Both the position numbers and the translations under genes were made by a program. This document shows positions 1 through 7,664 of a stretch of DNA of 64,000 nucleotides, piece after piece. How positions within the stretch are numbered: the stretch's first letter is position 1; the number at the start of each line of letters is the position of its first letter. This stretch comes from Halobacteriovoraceae bacterium (GTDB lineage Bacteria > Bdellovibrionota > Bacteriovoracia > Bacteriovoracales > Bacteriovoracaceae). The stretch is from positions 62,001 to 126,000 of the forward strand of contig PAVS01000007.1 in assembly GCA_002713145.1 (NCBI GenBank), read 5' to 3'. A model generated the notes under the pieces. It did not search any database, was not told the origin of the DNA, and saw only the letters and a list, made by a program, of their open reading frames with translations.

Positions 1-496
1 CATCCTTAGGACAATAAACCGCCGTAATTTCGCATATTAGAAAGTGAGTGCCATTTTCTTCAATTTTAATTTCTCTTAAAAACTTTGCAGCAAATTTTAT
101 ATGACTACTAAAGACAAAAGGGGCGGGATGGTGGTCAATATATTCTGATTTAAGCCCACATTTTTCAAACTCATCTACACCTTTTTCATAGCGAGCGCTG
201 GTTTGGTGTGCTTGTTCCACTATATCCTCATGGACATGATTAACAGTTAAAAAAGGATGAACTCTTAAGTTATCTAATGTATCTCGAGGAACAACGTCCG
301 GACGGATCACAAAGCCAAAGAGAGCGGGATCAGCCCCTAAGTGAACGACTGAGCTCACTATACATAGGTTCTTAACCCCGTCACTATTTTGGGTCCCAAT
401 TAAATTTACCGGCTTAACTCCAGCAAGAGAGTTAATGAGTCTTGCTCTATCTCTGTGCTCTAAGTTATTGAATTGGATTTTGTCAAAGGAGATCAT
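1..496 (-). CDS. Flavin-reductase-like FMN-binding protein, 3' end cut off by window edge
   Basis: Reading the minus strand from the ATG at 494-496 gives 165 codons with no stop before the window edge. The product resembles the flavin-reductase-like split-barrel family: an early beta-strand segment NLIGTQNSDGVKNLCIVSS, then GADPALFGFVIRPD and DTLDNLRVHPFLTVNH, the usual order of FMN-contacting segments. Such proteins bind FMN and act as flavin reductases or as cofactor-binding partners; the substrate cannot be told. A possible promoter on this strand is TTGACT (526-531) with TAAAAA (503-508), which places transcription initiation almost at the start codon. The gene diverges from a GbsR-type regulator, and a palindrome lies in the shared promoter, so control by that regulator is a reasonable inference. 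The family call is from motif pattern only. Confidence 0.72.
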   Translation of the reverse strand, partial: MISFDKIQFNNLEHRDRARLINSLAGVKPVNLIGTQNSDGVKNLCIVSSVVHLGADPALFGFVIRPDVVPRDTLDNLRVHPFLTVNHVHEDIVEQAHQTSARYEKGVDEFEKCGLKSEYIDHHPAPFVFSSHIKFAAKFLREIKIEENGTHFLICEITAVYCPKD

Positions 497-532
497 ACTC
501 TCTTTTTAAAAGATAAAGACTAAAAAGTCAAG

Positions 533-556
533 ATCGTTCATGACAGCGTGAACGAT
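533..556. promoter_or_regulatory. Palindromic operator candidate in divergent promoter
   Basis: A perfect 8-bp inverted repeat, ATCGTTCA (533-540) and TGAACGAT (549-556) with an 8-nt spacer, lies between the divergent flavin-reductase-like and GbsR-type genes. It overlaps a plausible plus-strand promoter, ATGACA (540-545), 17 nt, TATAAA (563-568). A winged-helix dimer such as the adjacent GbsR/MarR-type protein would bind a site of this size, so autoregulation is inferred, not shown. Confidence 0.5.
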
Positions 557-575
557 TTGTGCTATAAAGAATGAG

Positions 576-1100
576 ATGTTTTTCGAAGAAAGAAAATATA
601 TTGAACTTATTGACGATATTGGTGCCTTTATAGAGTACTGGGGATTTAGAAAAATTCACGGAAGGGTCTGGGCCAGTGTCTACTTAGCTGAAAAGCCTCT
701 CTCTACTCCTGAGATTGTTGCAGGGCTTGGGGTTTCTAAAGCTCTCGTGTCAGGTGCTATCAATGAGCTACTTGAGCATGGGTTGATCGTGCAAGTGGGG
801 CAAGTCAAGTATGGAGGCCATACCTATCAAGCCTGTTCCAATCCTGCGGAGGTGGTGAGAGATGTGGTAAAAAATAGAGAGCTCGTTCTTTTTGAAAAAA
901 TTGAAAATAACTTAATGAATATTTCCAAGTCTAAAATCTCAGATTTTAAAAAATCGGGGGTTGATCCGACTGCGGTAGATCACCTTAAAACCCTTACTTG
1001 CTATCATAAAAAATTGGCTCATAAATTTTCGCGAAAAAAAATTAAAAGCATGAGTGATTGGATTAGTTTTATGCGTAAACTTTCAAGGTTTACCTTATGA
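576..1100 (+). CDS. GbsR/MarR-type winged-helix transcriptional regulator
   Basis: A 174-residue protein with the layout of GbsR-like regulators. A helical start leads into a winged helix-turn-helix at about residues 40-95, with LSTPEIVAGLGVSKALVSG as the helix-turn-helix and INELLEHGLIVQVG before the wing. A helical C-terminal half, probably the dimer or ligand part, follows. Relatives control osmolyte, efflux or antibiotic genes. It is the first gene of a tight operon and its stop overlaps the start of the UbiB-like gene (ATGA at 1097). The promoter's -10 element ends only about 8 nt before the ATG, so the mRNA may have almost no leader. The inducer is unknown. Confidence 0.8.
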   Translation: MFFEERKYIELIDDIGAFIEYWGFRKIHGRVWASVYLAEKPLSTPEIVAGLGVSKALVSGAINELLEHGLIVQVGQVKYGGHTYQACSNPAEVVRDVVKNRELVLFEKIENNLMNISKSKISDFKKSGVDPTAVDHLKTLTCYHKKLAHKFSRKKIKSMSDWISFMRKLSRFTL

Positions 1101-2392
1101 AGCAGATTAAAAAAATTAAAAATTCATTGCTTTCTCGCCAAATCACCACTGCCAAACTTGGTCTAATGACAGCAAAAGATTTGATTAAAAACCGAGACAA
1201 AAACTCTCTGAAAGAAACTCTAAGAGGAGCTCTTGAGAATAATATAGATAAAGTGGTTGATGAATTAGATGTTATGAAAGGCTCGCTTATGAAGATGGGG
1301 CAGATGCTCTCTCTTTTTGGAGGATCATTTTTGCCTAAAGAAGTTCAGAGCTTTCTTAAAAAACTCGAAAATAAAAGCTCGTATTTAGAATGGAGTGAAA
1401 TCAGTAAACAGATCCCGAGTCATTGGCCGGATGAAATTTCTATAGAAACCCAACCCCTTGCTTCAGCCAGTCTAGGACAAGTTCATCTCACTAAGATAGA
1501 GGGGAGCGTTTATTGTATGAAAATACAATATAAAGGGGTGCGTAGAGCCATTGATAATGATATCAAAACCTTAAAATATCTTATAAAGCTCCTTGGATTT
1601 ATCCCTAAGGAGATTGATCTCAATCATTTATTCAATGAAATTAAAGAGATGCTTTTAAAAGAAACCGACTATATTCAAGAAGCTCACAACACTCAGGAGT
1701 TTTTTCAATTATTGTCTCCTTATCCCGAATATATCGTTCCCAGGGTTTTGGATCAATACTCTAACGATATAATTCTCACGACTGAATACCTAGAAGGTGT
1801 GACTCTTCATGAAATTGAAGAACTTAAACTTACCCAAGATCAGAAAGACCAACTCGGTGTTGAATTTATGAAGCTCTTTTTATTAGAGCTATTTATCTTC
1901 GAAAAAGTGCAAACAGATGCTCATTTTGGAAATTTTTTAATTATCCCGGGAGAAAAACCTAAGTGGGGTCTTATTGATTTCGGAGCAACGAAAGTACCCC
2001 CTAAAAAATTTATTAAAAACTACCAATCCCTCATTTTATCTTTAAAAAACAAAGATCAAGAAAAGTTTTTTGAAACTGTTTTTTCTATGGGGTATTTATC
2101 TCGCAAAAAAGACTCCAACCAAGATTTATTTTGGGAGTATGCTCAAATTATTGGTTCTCCTTTTCAGGAGGAAGTTTTTGATTGGGGAAATACGGATATC
2201 GCTGATCAGGTCTTTGAGTATATACCCAAATTGCTTAAATCTATTTCAATTGGTAATCCTCCTGCGGATACATTTTTTATTGATAAAAAGCTGGGAGGAG
2301 TGTTCTTTGTCCTACAACAACTCAAAGCTAAATTTAATGTAAGAAAGGTTCTTGAAGACGTCATACAGATGCAAAAGGAGTTACCCCAATGA
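1097..2392 (+). CDS. AarF/ABC1/UbiB family atypical protein kinase-like protein
   Basis: A 431-residue ABC1/UbiB-family protein. The family-specific KxGQ motif is present as KMGQ at residues 66-69 in place of a Gly-rich loop. It is followed by the Ala-rich loop ASASLGQVH, an ATP-site lysine in CMKIQYKG, the catalytic segment TDAHFGNFL and the metal-binding DFG (D294 onward). Family members have ATPase or lipid-kinase-like activity and are linked to quinone or isoprenoid lipid handling at membranes. No C-terminal transmembrane hairpin is obvious, unlike E. coli UbiB, so a soluble ADCK-like form is likelier. It overlaps both neighbours by 4 nt and is surely co-transcribed. Whether it serves ubiquinone synthesis or lipid transport with the downstream lipocalin is open. 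Confidence 0.85.
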   Translation: MKQIKKIKNSLLSRQITTAKLGLMTAKDLIKNRDKNSLKETLRGALENNIDKVVDELDVMKGSLMKMGQMLSLFGGSFLPKEVQSFLKKLENKSSYLEWSEISKQIPSHWPDEISIETQPLASASLGQVHLTKIEGSVYCMKIQYKGVRRAIDNDIKTLKYLIKLLGFIPKEIDLNHLFNEIKEMLLKETDYIQEAHNTQEFFQLLSPYPEYIVPRVLDQYSNDIILTTEYLEGVTLHEIEELKLTQDQKDQLGVEFMKLFLLELFIFEKVQTDAHFGNFLIIPGEKPKWGLIDFGATKVPPKKFIKNYQSLILSLKNKDQEKFFETVFSMGYLSRKKDSNQDLFWEYAQIIGSPFQEEVFDWGNTDIADQVFEYIPKLLKSISIGNPPADTFFIDKKLGGVFFVLQQLKAKFNVRKVLEDVIQMQKELPQ

Positions 2393-2766
2393 AACCCGCA
2401 ATACTTTATGATTCATTTTGCAAAATTTGTGATGCAGAGGTTATGTATTATAAAAAGAAAGATGAGCAAAACGTTTTTGCTTATATTGATATCATGAATC
2501 CAAATTTTGATCCTACCCAGTACGCATTAACAAAAAAGGAAGTGCATAAATATTTTCACGTGATTGATGAAAAAGGTCATATACACCGGGGAGTGGATGC
2601 TTTTTACCTGATTTGGAAAAAGCTTGATCGCTTTAAGTTGCTCCAAGCGATCTATCACTCCTCATTTGGCAAAGCCTTTATGAAAATAGGTTATAAGGGC
2701 TTTGTCATGGTGAGGCCATATCTGCCTCGTAAAAAGCACTGTGAAGATGGATACTGTGAGTTATAG
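2389..2766 (+). CDS. DCC-family thiol-disulfide-oxidoreductase-like protein (DUF393)
   Basis: A 125-residue protein opening with ILYDSFCKICDAE, which has the D-x-x-C-x-x-C signature of the DCC family (C11 and C14). A later stretch containing RGVDAFYLIWKKL matches the family's second conserved block. DCC proteins are predicted thioredoxin-like enzymes, but few have been studied. It overlaps the UbiB-like gene by 4 nt (ATGA at 2389) and is followed 2 nt later by a small gene, so it belongs to the regulator-led operon. The C-terminal CEDGYC adds two more cysteines that could be metal- or redox-active. Confidence 0.78.
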   Translation: MKPAILYDSFCKICDAEVMYYKKKDEQNVFAYIDIMNPNFDPTQYALTKKEVHKYFHVIDEKGHIHRGVDAFYLIWKKLDRFKLLQAIYHSSFGKAFMKIGYKGFVMVRPYLPRKKHCEDGYCEL

Positions 2767-2768
2767 CT

Positions 2769-2996
2769 ATGGAAGAACTTATTCGTGATAAACGTAAAAA
2801 AATTATTGCTCGTTTAGTGAGTGAGCTGGCCCGTGAAAATATGGATTTATATTATACCGATTCTATGACGGTGAGCTCTTTAGTTGTGGAGAAAATTGCA
2901 CAAAAAAAACTGCCTAAACAAGATTATGATCTGGTAAAAGATTTCTCGGCAAGAGATATACAAATACTTTTAAGTTATAACTCAAGCTGTTGTTAA
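2769..2996 (+). CDS. Small hypothetical protein, 75 aa
   Basis: I do not recognise this protein. It begins 2 nt after the DCC-family stop, is soluble and charged (Lys/Arg/Asp/Glu rich), is probably helical, and ends in SSCC, an unusual vicinal cysteine pair. Its last codon is followed within 15 nt by the start of the lipocalin gene, so it is in the same operon. A gene this tightly packed in a co-directional operon is likely real. The terminal cysteines could take part in redox or metal binding with the DCC protein upstream, which is speculation. Confidence 0.6.
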   Translation: MEELIRDKRKKIIARLVSELARENMDLYYTDSMTVSSLVVEKIAQKKLPKQDYDLVKDFSARDIQILLSYNSSCC

Positions 2997-3010
2997 CTAG
3001 GGAGAGAATA

Positions 3011-3541
3011 ATGAAAACTTTTATTATGAGCTTAATGATATCACTTTTTGCCTGTGCCTCAAATCATCACCCCCCTCTGGAAACAGTTGAGTCTGTTGAT
3101 CTCAATCGTTACTTGGGTAAATGGTATGAGATTGCCCGTTTTGAGCAGCGATTTCAAAAGGGATGTACCGCCACAACTGCAGAGTATTCAAAAAATAATG
3201 ATGGAACGATTAAAGTCGTCAATAGATGCCGCTTAAACAGTCCTGATGGGAAATTAAAAGAAGCCATAGGTAAGGCCAGGGTTGTGGATAAAGAGACAAA
3301 TGCTAAATTAAAAGTACAGTTCTTCCTCAGATGGCTGCCTTTGAATTTCTTAGCTGGAGACTATTGGATTATCGAGCTGGGCGATGACTATGAGTATGCC
3401 ATGGTGGGAGCACCTAACCGTGAATATTTATGGTTTCTAGCGAGAACGGCTACCATCGATGAGACACTTTATATGGAGCTAGTGCAAAAGGCTGAAAACC
3501 ACGGATTTGATACTTCAAAACTACTTGTAACTGAGCATTAA
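3011..3541 (+). CDS. blc: Lipoprotein lipocalin (Blc-like)
   Basis: An outer-membrane lipocalin of 176 residues. The start is the ATG at 3011, preceded by GGAGAG at 3001-3006; an earlier in-frame TTG at 2990 lacks such a site. A lipoprotein signal ends at LFAC. The first lipocalin motif GKWYEIARFEQRF and the GDYWIIELGDDYEYAMVG segment with LWFLAR are clear. Blc proteins bind lysophospholipids or fatty acids at the outer membrane and are often stress-induced. It is the last gene of the GbsR-led operon, suggesting that the operon deals with membrane lipid or solvent stress. Only 2 nt separate its stop from the convergent PhnA-like gene. Confidence 0.9.
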   Translation: MKTFIMSLMISLFACASNHHPPLETVESVDLNRYLGKWYEIARFEQRFQKGCTATTAEYSKNNDGTIKVVNRCRLNSPDGKLKEAIGKARVVDKETNAKLKVQFFLRWLPLNFLAGDYWIIELGDDYEYAMVGAPNREYLWFLARTATIDETLYMELVQKAENHGFDTSKLLVTEH

Positions 3542-3543
3542 GT

Positions 3544-3891
3544 TTAAGACTTTTTAACAACAGAGCATTTCAGATACATTTGCCCGTGTCCATCTATCTT
3601 GCAAGCTATATCATGGCCGTTTACGGGCTCTTCTAAAAGCCGAATATTCTTAACTTTGGTCCCGGTTTTTATTGTGCTTTTTCCAGCTTTTAAATCTTTG
3701 GCCACTGTGACAGTGTCTCCATTTGAGAGTGCAACACCGTTGACATCAACAAATGGGGTGTGCTCTTCATTTGATTCGGTTTTTTGTTCAAGTGACCACT
3801 CATGAAAACATTCAGGACAGACCCAAAGTTCTCCATCCGGATAACCGTAAGGGGATTCACATTTAGGACAAGTTTTAGATTCTTCGCTCAT
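3544..3891 (-). CDS. yjdM: PhnA/YjdM-like zinc-ribbon protein
   Basis: A 115-residue protein with an N-terminal zinc ribbon (CPKC ... CPEC, residues 8-31) and a C-terminal PhnA domain containing DVNGVALSNGDTVTVAKDLK and GHDIACKIDGHGQMYLKC. The family was named for alkylphosphonate use in E. coli, but that role has not held up and its function is uncertain. Length and domain order match complete family members. It is convergent with the lipocalin gene. No good ribosome binding site is visible before the ATG at 3889-3891. Confidence 0.88.
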   Translation of the reverse strand: MSEESKTCPKCESPYGYPDGELWVCPECFHEWSLEQKTESNEEHTPFVDVNGVALSNGDTVTVAKDLKAGKSTIKTGTKVKNIRLLEEPVNGHDIACKIDGHGQMYLKCSVVKKS

Positions 3892-3898
3892 ATTCTGA

Positions 3899-4081
3899 TT
3901 ATAGCCTATTTTTTATGATTCCAAAGCCCAGATTAATAAAAAAGACGATAAAAAGAATAAGCACAGTGGTAGGAAGTCGATCATTATATGTGGTGAGAAT
4001 AAAAGCAAGGATAGGGGCGAAGCTTGAGAGAATAAGTTGAACATAGATATCTTTTTTAGGGAGTCTAAAAAAAGAATTCAT
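3899..4081 (-). CDS. Small putative two-helix membrane protein
   Basis: An open frame encoding about 60 residues with two hydrophobic segments, LILSSFAPILAFILTT and TVLILFIVFFINLGFGII. It ends 7 nt upstream of the PhnA-like gene on the same strand. The frame could start further out at 4195, but that extension lies antisense to a Fur-family remnant and reads like non-coding translation, so I prefer the ATG at 4079-4081. No ribosome binding site is visible at either start. It may be a genuine small membrane protein or a chance frame in degraded sequence. Confidence 0.35.
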   Translation of the reverse strand: MNSFFRLPKKDIYVQLILSSFAPILAFILTTYNDRLPTTVLILFIVFFINLGFGIIKNRL

Positions 4082-4092
4082 AAGAGAGGGAT

Positions 4093-4260
4093 AACCAATC
4101 ACATAAGCATGAACATTTTTTTTAATGCATGAGCTGTCAAAGGATTGAGCCGTTCCAAGAATGCCTTGTGGCCAGAAAAGAAAAAGAGCTTGCAAGAAAA
4201 GGGTATAAGAATTTACACCATCACTTAGAGATCACAGGAATCTGTCCTGCTTGCGCTTAA
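4093..4260 (+). pseudogene. Remnant of a Fur-family regulator (C-terminal metal-binding half)
   Basis: The plus-strand frame ending at TAA 4258-4260 reads HKHEHFF, a stop (4123-4125), CMSCQRIEPFQECLVARK and then KGYKNLHHHLEITGICPACA. This is the order of the Fur/PerR dimer and metal-binding half: His-rich segment, CxxC, a helix, an HHxLEI-type strand and a final CPxC. No DNA-binding half is found upstream in any plus-strand frame, and further in-frame stops lie at 4069-4071 and 4081-4083. The remnant is 11 nt from the convergent dehydrogenase gene. It is best read as a truncated, stop-containing relic. Confidence 0.7.
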
Positions 4261-4271
4261 TGATCTTACTC

Positions 4272-5627
4272 TTAAAAAGGTCCACATACCAGGGCCGGTT
4301 TAACACTGGCAGAAAGACTGTCTAGTCCCTCGACCAAACGATCTTCACCCAATAGGATATCCAGAATTTGTTTAGAATATTTAGCAGCAGACTCTTTTTC
4401 AAACCCCATCATGGGCCATCCCCACAGGGCCGCAAAAGAAATACCATCTAATTCAAAATGGGGCTCTGTTAAAAAGGTGCATTGAATCACATCTTCGACA
4501 GGAGAGCGGTTGGTCGCTGAACCACCAACTAGATCAATAACTACTGTTCCTTTTTTAAGCAAATTTTTTCTATGCTCACTAGTGATGAGATACAACTTTC
4601 CTCTCAGAGCAACCGGCAACTCAGCGCCATTGACAATCACATCCGCATCTTTGATAAATTCATCGATCTCAGAGATATGAGAATGTCTGCGTGAGAGAAC
4701 TTTTACGCTATGGACATTTTGACTTAAAACTTGATCAATGGCACCCGCTGCCACATTTCCATAACCAATGACGACAACCTTTATATCAGAAGATTTTTTT
4801 TCTGGGTGTTGTTGTAAAAAAAGATCAAGTCCATATTGGGCACCCGCTTGCCCCGTTTCATGGAGACATTGAATTTTCCTGAAAAGTCTTTTGGGTTCTC
4901 TTTGTACCATTTTGGCATATTCCAGGGTAAGCTTTCCTTTCTCAGTTTTATATTTTTTTAAGTTAAAATTGCTTTCAATTTCTGTTTCTTGGGATAAAAT
5001 GATTTGTGAAGGATTTGTTTTGCTGTTGATCTTAGCATTCGCTTGTTCATTCTCAGGATAAAGAGTCACCGATTTTGGATTGAGATTGGCCGCTCTTCTC
5101 ATGGCCCCCATGATGAGTTCAGAGAAACCTACAAAAGCTACATCTCGTTCGAGCAGACTGTTTGAATCAATCGCTTCATCTAGGAGGGCATTAGCTGCAT
5201 GTTTACCAATGAGCTCATCATCAGTTGTTGGGTCTGATGTATATTCTACAAATTCCATAGCAATAACGTTGATCTGATGCTTTTCTAGAAGTTTGGCCCT
5301 GTCAGGGTAGCTATGGAAATGGGCCATACAAAAAAGAACTGTTCCTGGTTGCATTAACGGAATAGATTCAAGAGAGGGACCTTTAAATTTTATCACCAGA
5401 TCTTTGTCTTGATAAAGTTCTTCAAAATCTACGATTTTTGCGCCCATGCTCTCATATTCTGAATCTTCAATACCAAGTTTAATACCAGCATTCTTTTCAA
5501 CTTGAACTTCTGCCCCAGCATCAATCAGCTTTTTTATTTCTTGAGGAAAGAGGGCCACTCGTTTTTCAAGTTCTCCTGGATTCTCAGGAGACTCACATTC
5601 TCTAGCAAGTCCAATTTTTTTTAACAT
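4272..5627 (-). CDS. AlaDH/PNT-family NAD(P)-dependent dehydrogenase (alanine or saccharopine dehydrogenase-like)
   Basis: A 451-residue protein with an alanine-dehydrogenase/transhydrogenase N-terminal domain (EKRVALFPQEIKKLIDAGAE, residues about 20-40, then MQPGTVLFCMAHFHSYPD). A Rossmann domain follows with the dinucleotide loop VVVIGYGNVAAGA near residue 285. The family includes alanine dehydrogenase, transhydrogenase alpha and the lysine-forming saccharopine dehydrogenases; which reaction applies is unclear. A long middle insert without obvious match (about residues 190-240) sets it apart from standard alanine dehydrogenase. AAAGGG lies 6-11 nt before the ATG, supporting the start. No co-transcribed partner is visible. 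Confidence 0.72.
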   Translation of the reverse strand: MLKKIGLARECESPENPGELEKRVALFPQEIKKLIDAGAEVQVEKNAGIKLGIEDSEYESMGAKIVDFEELYQDKDLVIKFKGPSLESIPLMQPGTVLFCMAHFHSYPDRAKLLEKHQINVIAMEFVEYTSDPTTDDELIGKHAANALLDEAIDSNSLLERDVAFVGFSELIMGAMRRAANLNPKSVTLYPENEQANAKINSKTNPSQIILSQETEIESNFNLKKYKTEKGKLTLEYAKMVQREPKRLFRKIQCLHETGQAGAQYGLDLFLQQHPEKKSSDIKVVVIGYGNVAAGAIDQVLSQNVHSVKVLSRRHSHISEIDEFIKDADVIVNGAELPVALRGKLYLITSEHRKNLLKKGTVVIDLVGGSATNRSPVEDVIQCTFLTEPHFELDGISFAALWGWPMMGFEKESAAKYSKQILDILLGEDRLVEGLDSLSASVKPALVCGPF

Positions 5628-5700
5628 ATTTACCCTTTTGATATATGACCTTATCGGGTAATTTGCCCTTGGATTGAGTGAAGATTGAATAAATTACAGG

Positions 5701-5717
5701 TCTCTATTCAATAGAGA
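5701..5717. promoter_or_regulatory. Short hairpin or operator upstream of secreted-protein gene
   Basis: TCTCTAT (5701-5707) and ATAGAGA (5711-5717) form a 7-bp inverted repeat with a 3-nt centre, 36 nt before the ATG at 5753. It could be a leader hairpin or a regulator site. Nothing further supports either. Confidence 0.28.
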
Positions 5718-5752
5718 GAAAGAATGCTAAATAGCTAAAAAAAGAGGTGAAT

Positions 5753-6064
5753 ATGAAAAATGTAATTGTTTTATTAAGTCTGGTTTTGTCAGCTAGTTCA
5801 TTTGCTTGTCAGACATACCAAGCCCAAATTTTAGCCAAAGTCAGTAAAGTAGAAACTGATTCACTGACCTACTGTAAAGCGTATGTTGATTCCACAAGGG
5901 TTGAAATGTACAGTGAGCATGGAATCTGTCCCTTATCATTAGAATCAGTTATGACCAATGGAGTGGACCTTCCTCTAGAAAATGGGCATGACTGTGAAGT
6001 GAGAGTCGGAGATACACTGACAGGTTACTTAGTAGACGATGGAAATAGAATTATTCTCGAGTAA
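5753..6064 (+). CDS. Small secreted protein, unknown function
   Basis: A 103-residue protein with a typical signal peptide (MKNVIVLLSLVLSASSFA, likely cut before CQTYQ). The mature part has four cysteines, which would suit two disulfides in the periplasm. The start is the ATG at 5753 because AGAGGTG lies just ahead of it at 5743-5749; the upstream in-frame GTG is part of that site. I do not recognise the fold. The ending DTLTGYLVDDGNRIILE looks like two beta-strands of a small barrel. A lipidated cysteine is possible but SFAC is a poor lipobox. It stands alone between intergenic gaps. Confidence 0.6.
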   Translation: MKNVIVLLSLVLSASSFACQTYQAQILAKVSKVETDSLTYCKAYVDSTRVEMYSEHGICPLSLESVMTNGVDLPLENGHDCEVRVGDTLTGYLVDDGNRIILE

Positions 6065-6142
6065 ATAAGATTAGTTAAAACCTAATTAAAATCACTTTAA
6101 AAACGATTATACCTAATAGAGAGTTAGGATTAAAATGGGGAG

Positions 6143-6793
6143 ATGCAATGTCTACCCCTCACTCTCACTCGGCCAAGATCTAAAACTAATCAACATTTAA
6201 TCAATGGGATGATCATTGAGCTGGAAGAAAAAGGCTGGGTGGCCATGAAAGATTTTCTGCCTCAAGCTCTGTGTTTAAAGATCTTAGAAATTTACCAACA
6301 GCAATTCAAAGCTGGCCAGTTTGAGCAAGCTAAAATTGGGAGCGACCTTTCAAAACAATTGATTCTTGATATTAGAGTGAGCCAAACTTGTTGGTTAGAT
6401 GAAATCACCTTTGAAAATGAATTAAGGACTCTGCAAAATTTTTTCAATGAGCTTATTACCTCTTTGAACAGAGCTTTTTTTCTCAACTTAAAGCGCTATG
6501 AGTCCCAACTTGCTTTTTATCCTGAGGGGGGATTCTATAAAAAACATCTTGATCAAATAAAAGGACAGATGCACCGTCAACTCACCAGCATTTTCTATCT
6601 CAATGACTGTGAAGTAGGGGGAGAGTTAGTGCTCTATGATCGTGAAAATAGGAATCATGTTTCCTCTGTGATTAAACCGAAGCAAGGAACTTTTGTTCTC
6701 TTCTTTTCGTCGCAAATTTTTCATGAAGTTCTTCCAACTCAATCACCTCGCTATAGTATGACCTCATGGTTTCGGGATGATTTGGCGATTTGA
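6143..6793 (+). CDS. 2-oxoglutarate/Fe(II)-dependent oxygenase (prolyl-4-hydroxylase-like)
   Basis: A protein of up to 216 residues with the double-stranded beta-helix signature of 2OG-Fe(II) oxygenases. The HxD pair is in YKKHLDQIKG, the strand MHRQLTSIFYLN follows, GGELVLYD is next, the distal metal histidine is in IFHEVLPT and the 2OG-binding arginine in RYSMTSWF. The closest pattern is the P4H alpha-like branch, which hydroxylates prolines or other residues; the substrate is unknown. The start is uncertain: GGGGAG abuts the ATG at 6143, and a later ATG at 6209 is possible. The 3' end overlaps the convergent PAP2 gene by 30 nt. Confidence 0.83.
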   Translation: MQCLPLTLTRPRSKTNQHLINGMIIELEEKGWVAMKDFLPQALCLKILEIYQQQFKAGQFEQAKIGSDLSKQLILDIRVSQTCWLDEITFENELRTLQNFFNELITSLNRAFFLNLKRYESQLAFYPEGGFYKKHLDQIKGQMHRQLTSIFYLNDCEVGGELVLYDRENRNHVSSVIKPKQGTFVLFFSSQIFHEVLPTQSPRYSMTSWFRDDLAI

Positions 6794-7489
6794 GAATTCG
6801 TAAATAAGACTGAGCAGTAATGTCCAAGCAATCCCCAAAGAGACTCCAGCAATCACGTCTGTTGTATAGTGGACTTGTAAATAGATTCTCGAGAAGCCAA
6901 CTGCGAAGATAATGAGAAATGAGAGGAGGTAATAAAAGACCTCTTGCCGCCAACTTTTAGCAAAGCGACTAAAAATAAAGGCAAAAGATAGGTAAACACT
7001 CGCTGCCGCAAATGAGTGACCGCTGGGAAAAGAAGAGGTGTAAACTTCAGTGAGCCAAGCCTCACTTTCAGGTCTTGGTCTGTTAAAAATCATTTTAAGG
7101 ATAAAAGGAAGACCTCCCGCTCCTATAAAAACCACAAGCTGATAAAAAAGAGTCTTAAACTGCTTTAAGTTGCGAAGAGCGGCAGCGATGATAAAAAAGA
7201 ATATACCCATAACTGTGACTGAGCCGAGAGCGGTTACATCTCGCATGATTTCACCGGTAAATGAGTTTTGGATACTCGCTATATATGATTTCACGTTTTG
7301 ATCAAAAATTTGAGCCTCTAAATCACCTTTAGGAATATCATCAAAAATATCATCATAAACCTCTTCAAACGTAACGAGAGTGATGACGATACCTATTAAG
7401 AAGAAAATAATGCGAATATTTTGTACCATCCATAATTTAGATTGGCTTAAGTAATAAGTGTAAGGTTTTCTAGCTACGAGTTCTGTCAT
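6764..7489 (-). CDS. PAP2-family integral membrane lipid phosphatase
   Basis: A 241-residue membrane protein with all three phosphatase motifs of the PAP2 family: KMIFNRPRP, FPSGHS and SRIYLQVHYTTD. About six hydrophobic segments surround them. Such enzymes remove phosphate from phosphatidate, undecaprenyl diphosphate or lipid A at the outer face of the inner membrane. The spacing is like PgpB/UppP2-type phosphatases. It is the first of three PAP2 genes in the window but has a different topology from the pair near 34 kb. Its 3' end overlaps the oxygenase gene on the other strand. Confidence 0.88.
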   Translation of the reverse strand: MTELVARKPYTYYLSQSKLWMVQNIRIIFFLIGIVITLVTFEEVYDDIFDDIPKGDLEAQIFDQNVKSYIASIQNSFTGEIMRDVTALGSVTVMGIFFFIIAAALRNLKQFKTLFYQLVVFIGAGGLPFILKMIFNRPRPESEAWLTEVYTSSFPSGHSFAAASVYLSFAFIFSRFAKSWRQEVFYYLLSFLIIFAVGFSRIYLQVHYTTDVIAGVSLGIAWTLLLSLIYEFSNRQIIPKP

Positions 7490-7609
7490 AGCTAGATTTT
7501 AGCAATCTTCTTTGTAAATGAGTACGAAAGCTTGGTCAAAAAATTGTGCTTAAACTTACAAAATATTTTAACATGCATTGCCTTAGGCTATACCCTGTAT
7601 ACGGATTTC

Positions 7610-7634
7610 TCATTTCAAAGTTTCTTTGAAATGA
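7610..7634. promoter_or_regulatory. Perfect 11-bp inverted repeat upstream of DUF302 gene
   Basis: TCATTTCAAAG (7610-7620), TTT, CTTTGAAATGA (7624-7634) is a perfect 11-bp stem ending 30 nt before the start of the DUF302 gene. A second small palindrome, TATAC-CCT-GTATA, lies about 10 nt further upstream. No T-run follows, so an operator or leader hairpin is likelier than a terminator. Confidence 0.4.
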
Positions 7635-7664
7635 CCTATTATGTTTATTAGCAGAGGAGATTAA

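Noticed and set aside
6672-6953. Minus-strand open frame across the PAP2 gene's 3' end
   Set aside because: A different frame of the PAP2 gene's own strand with basic, low-complexity translation; the PAP2 motifs fix the real frame.
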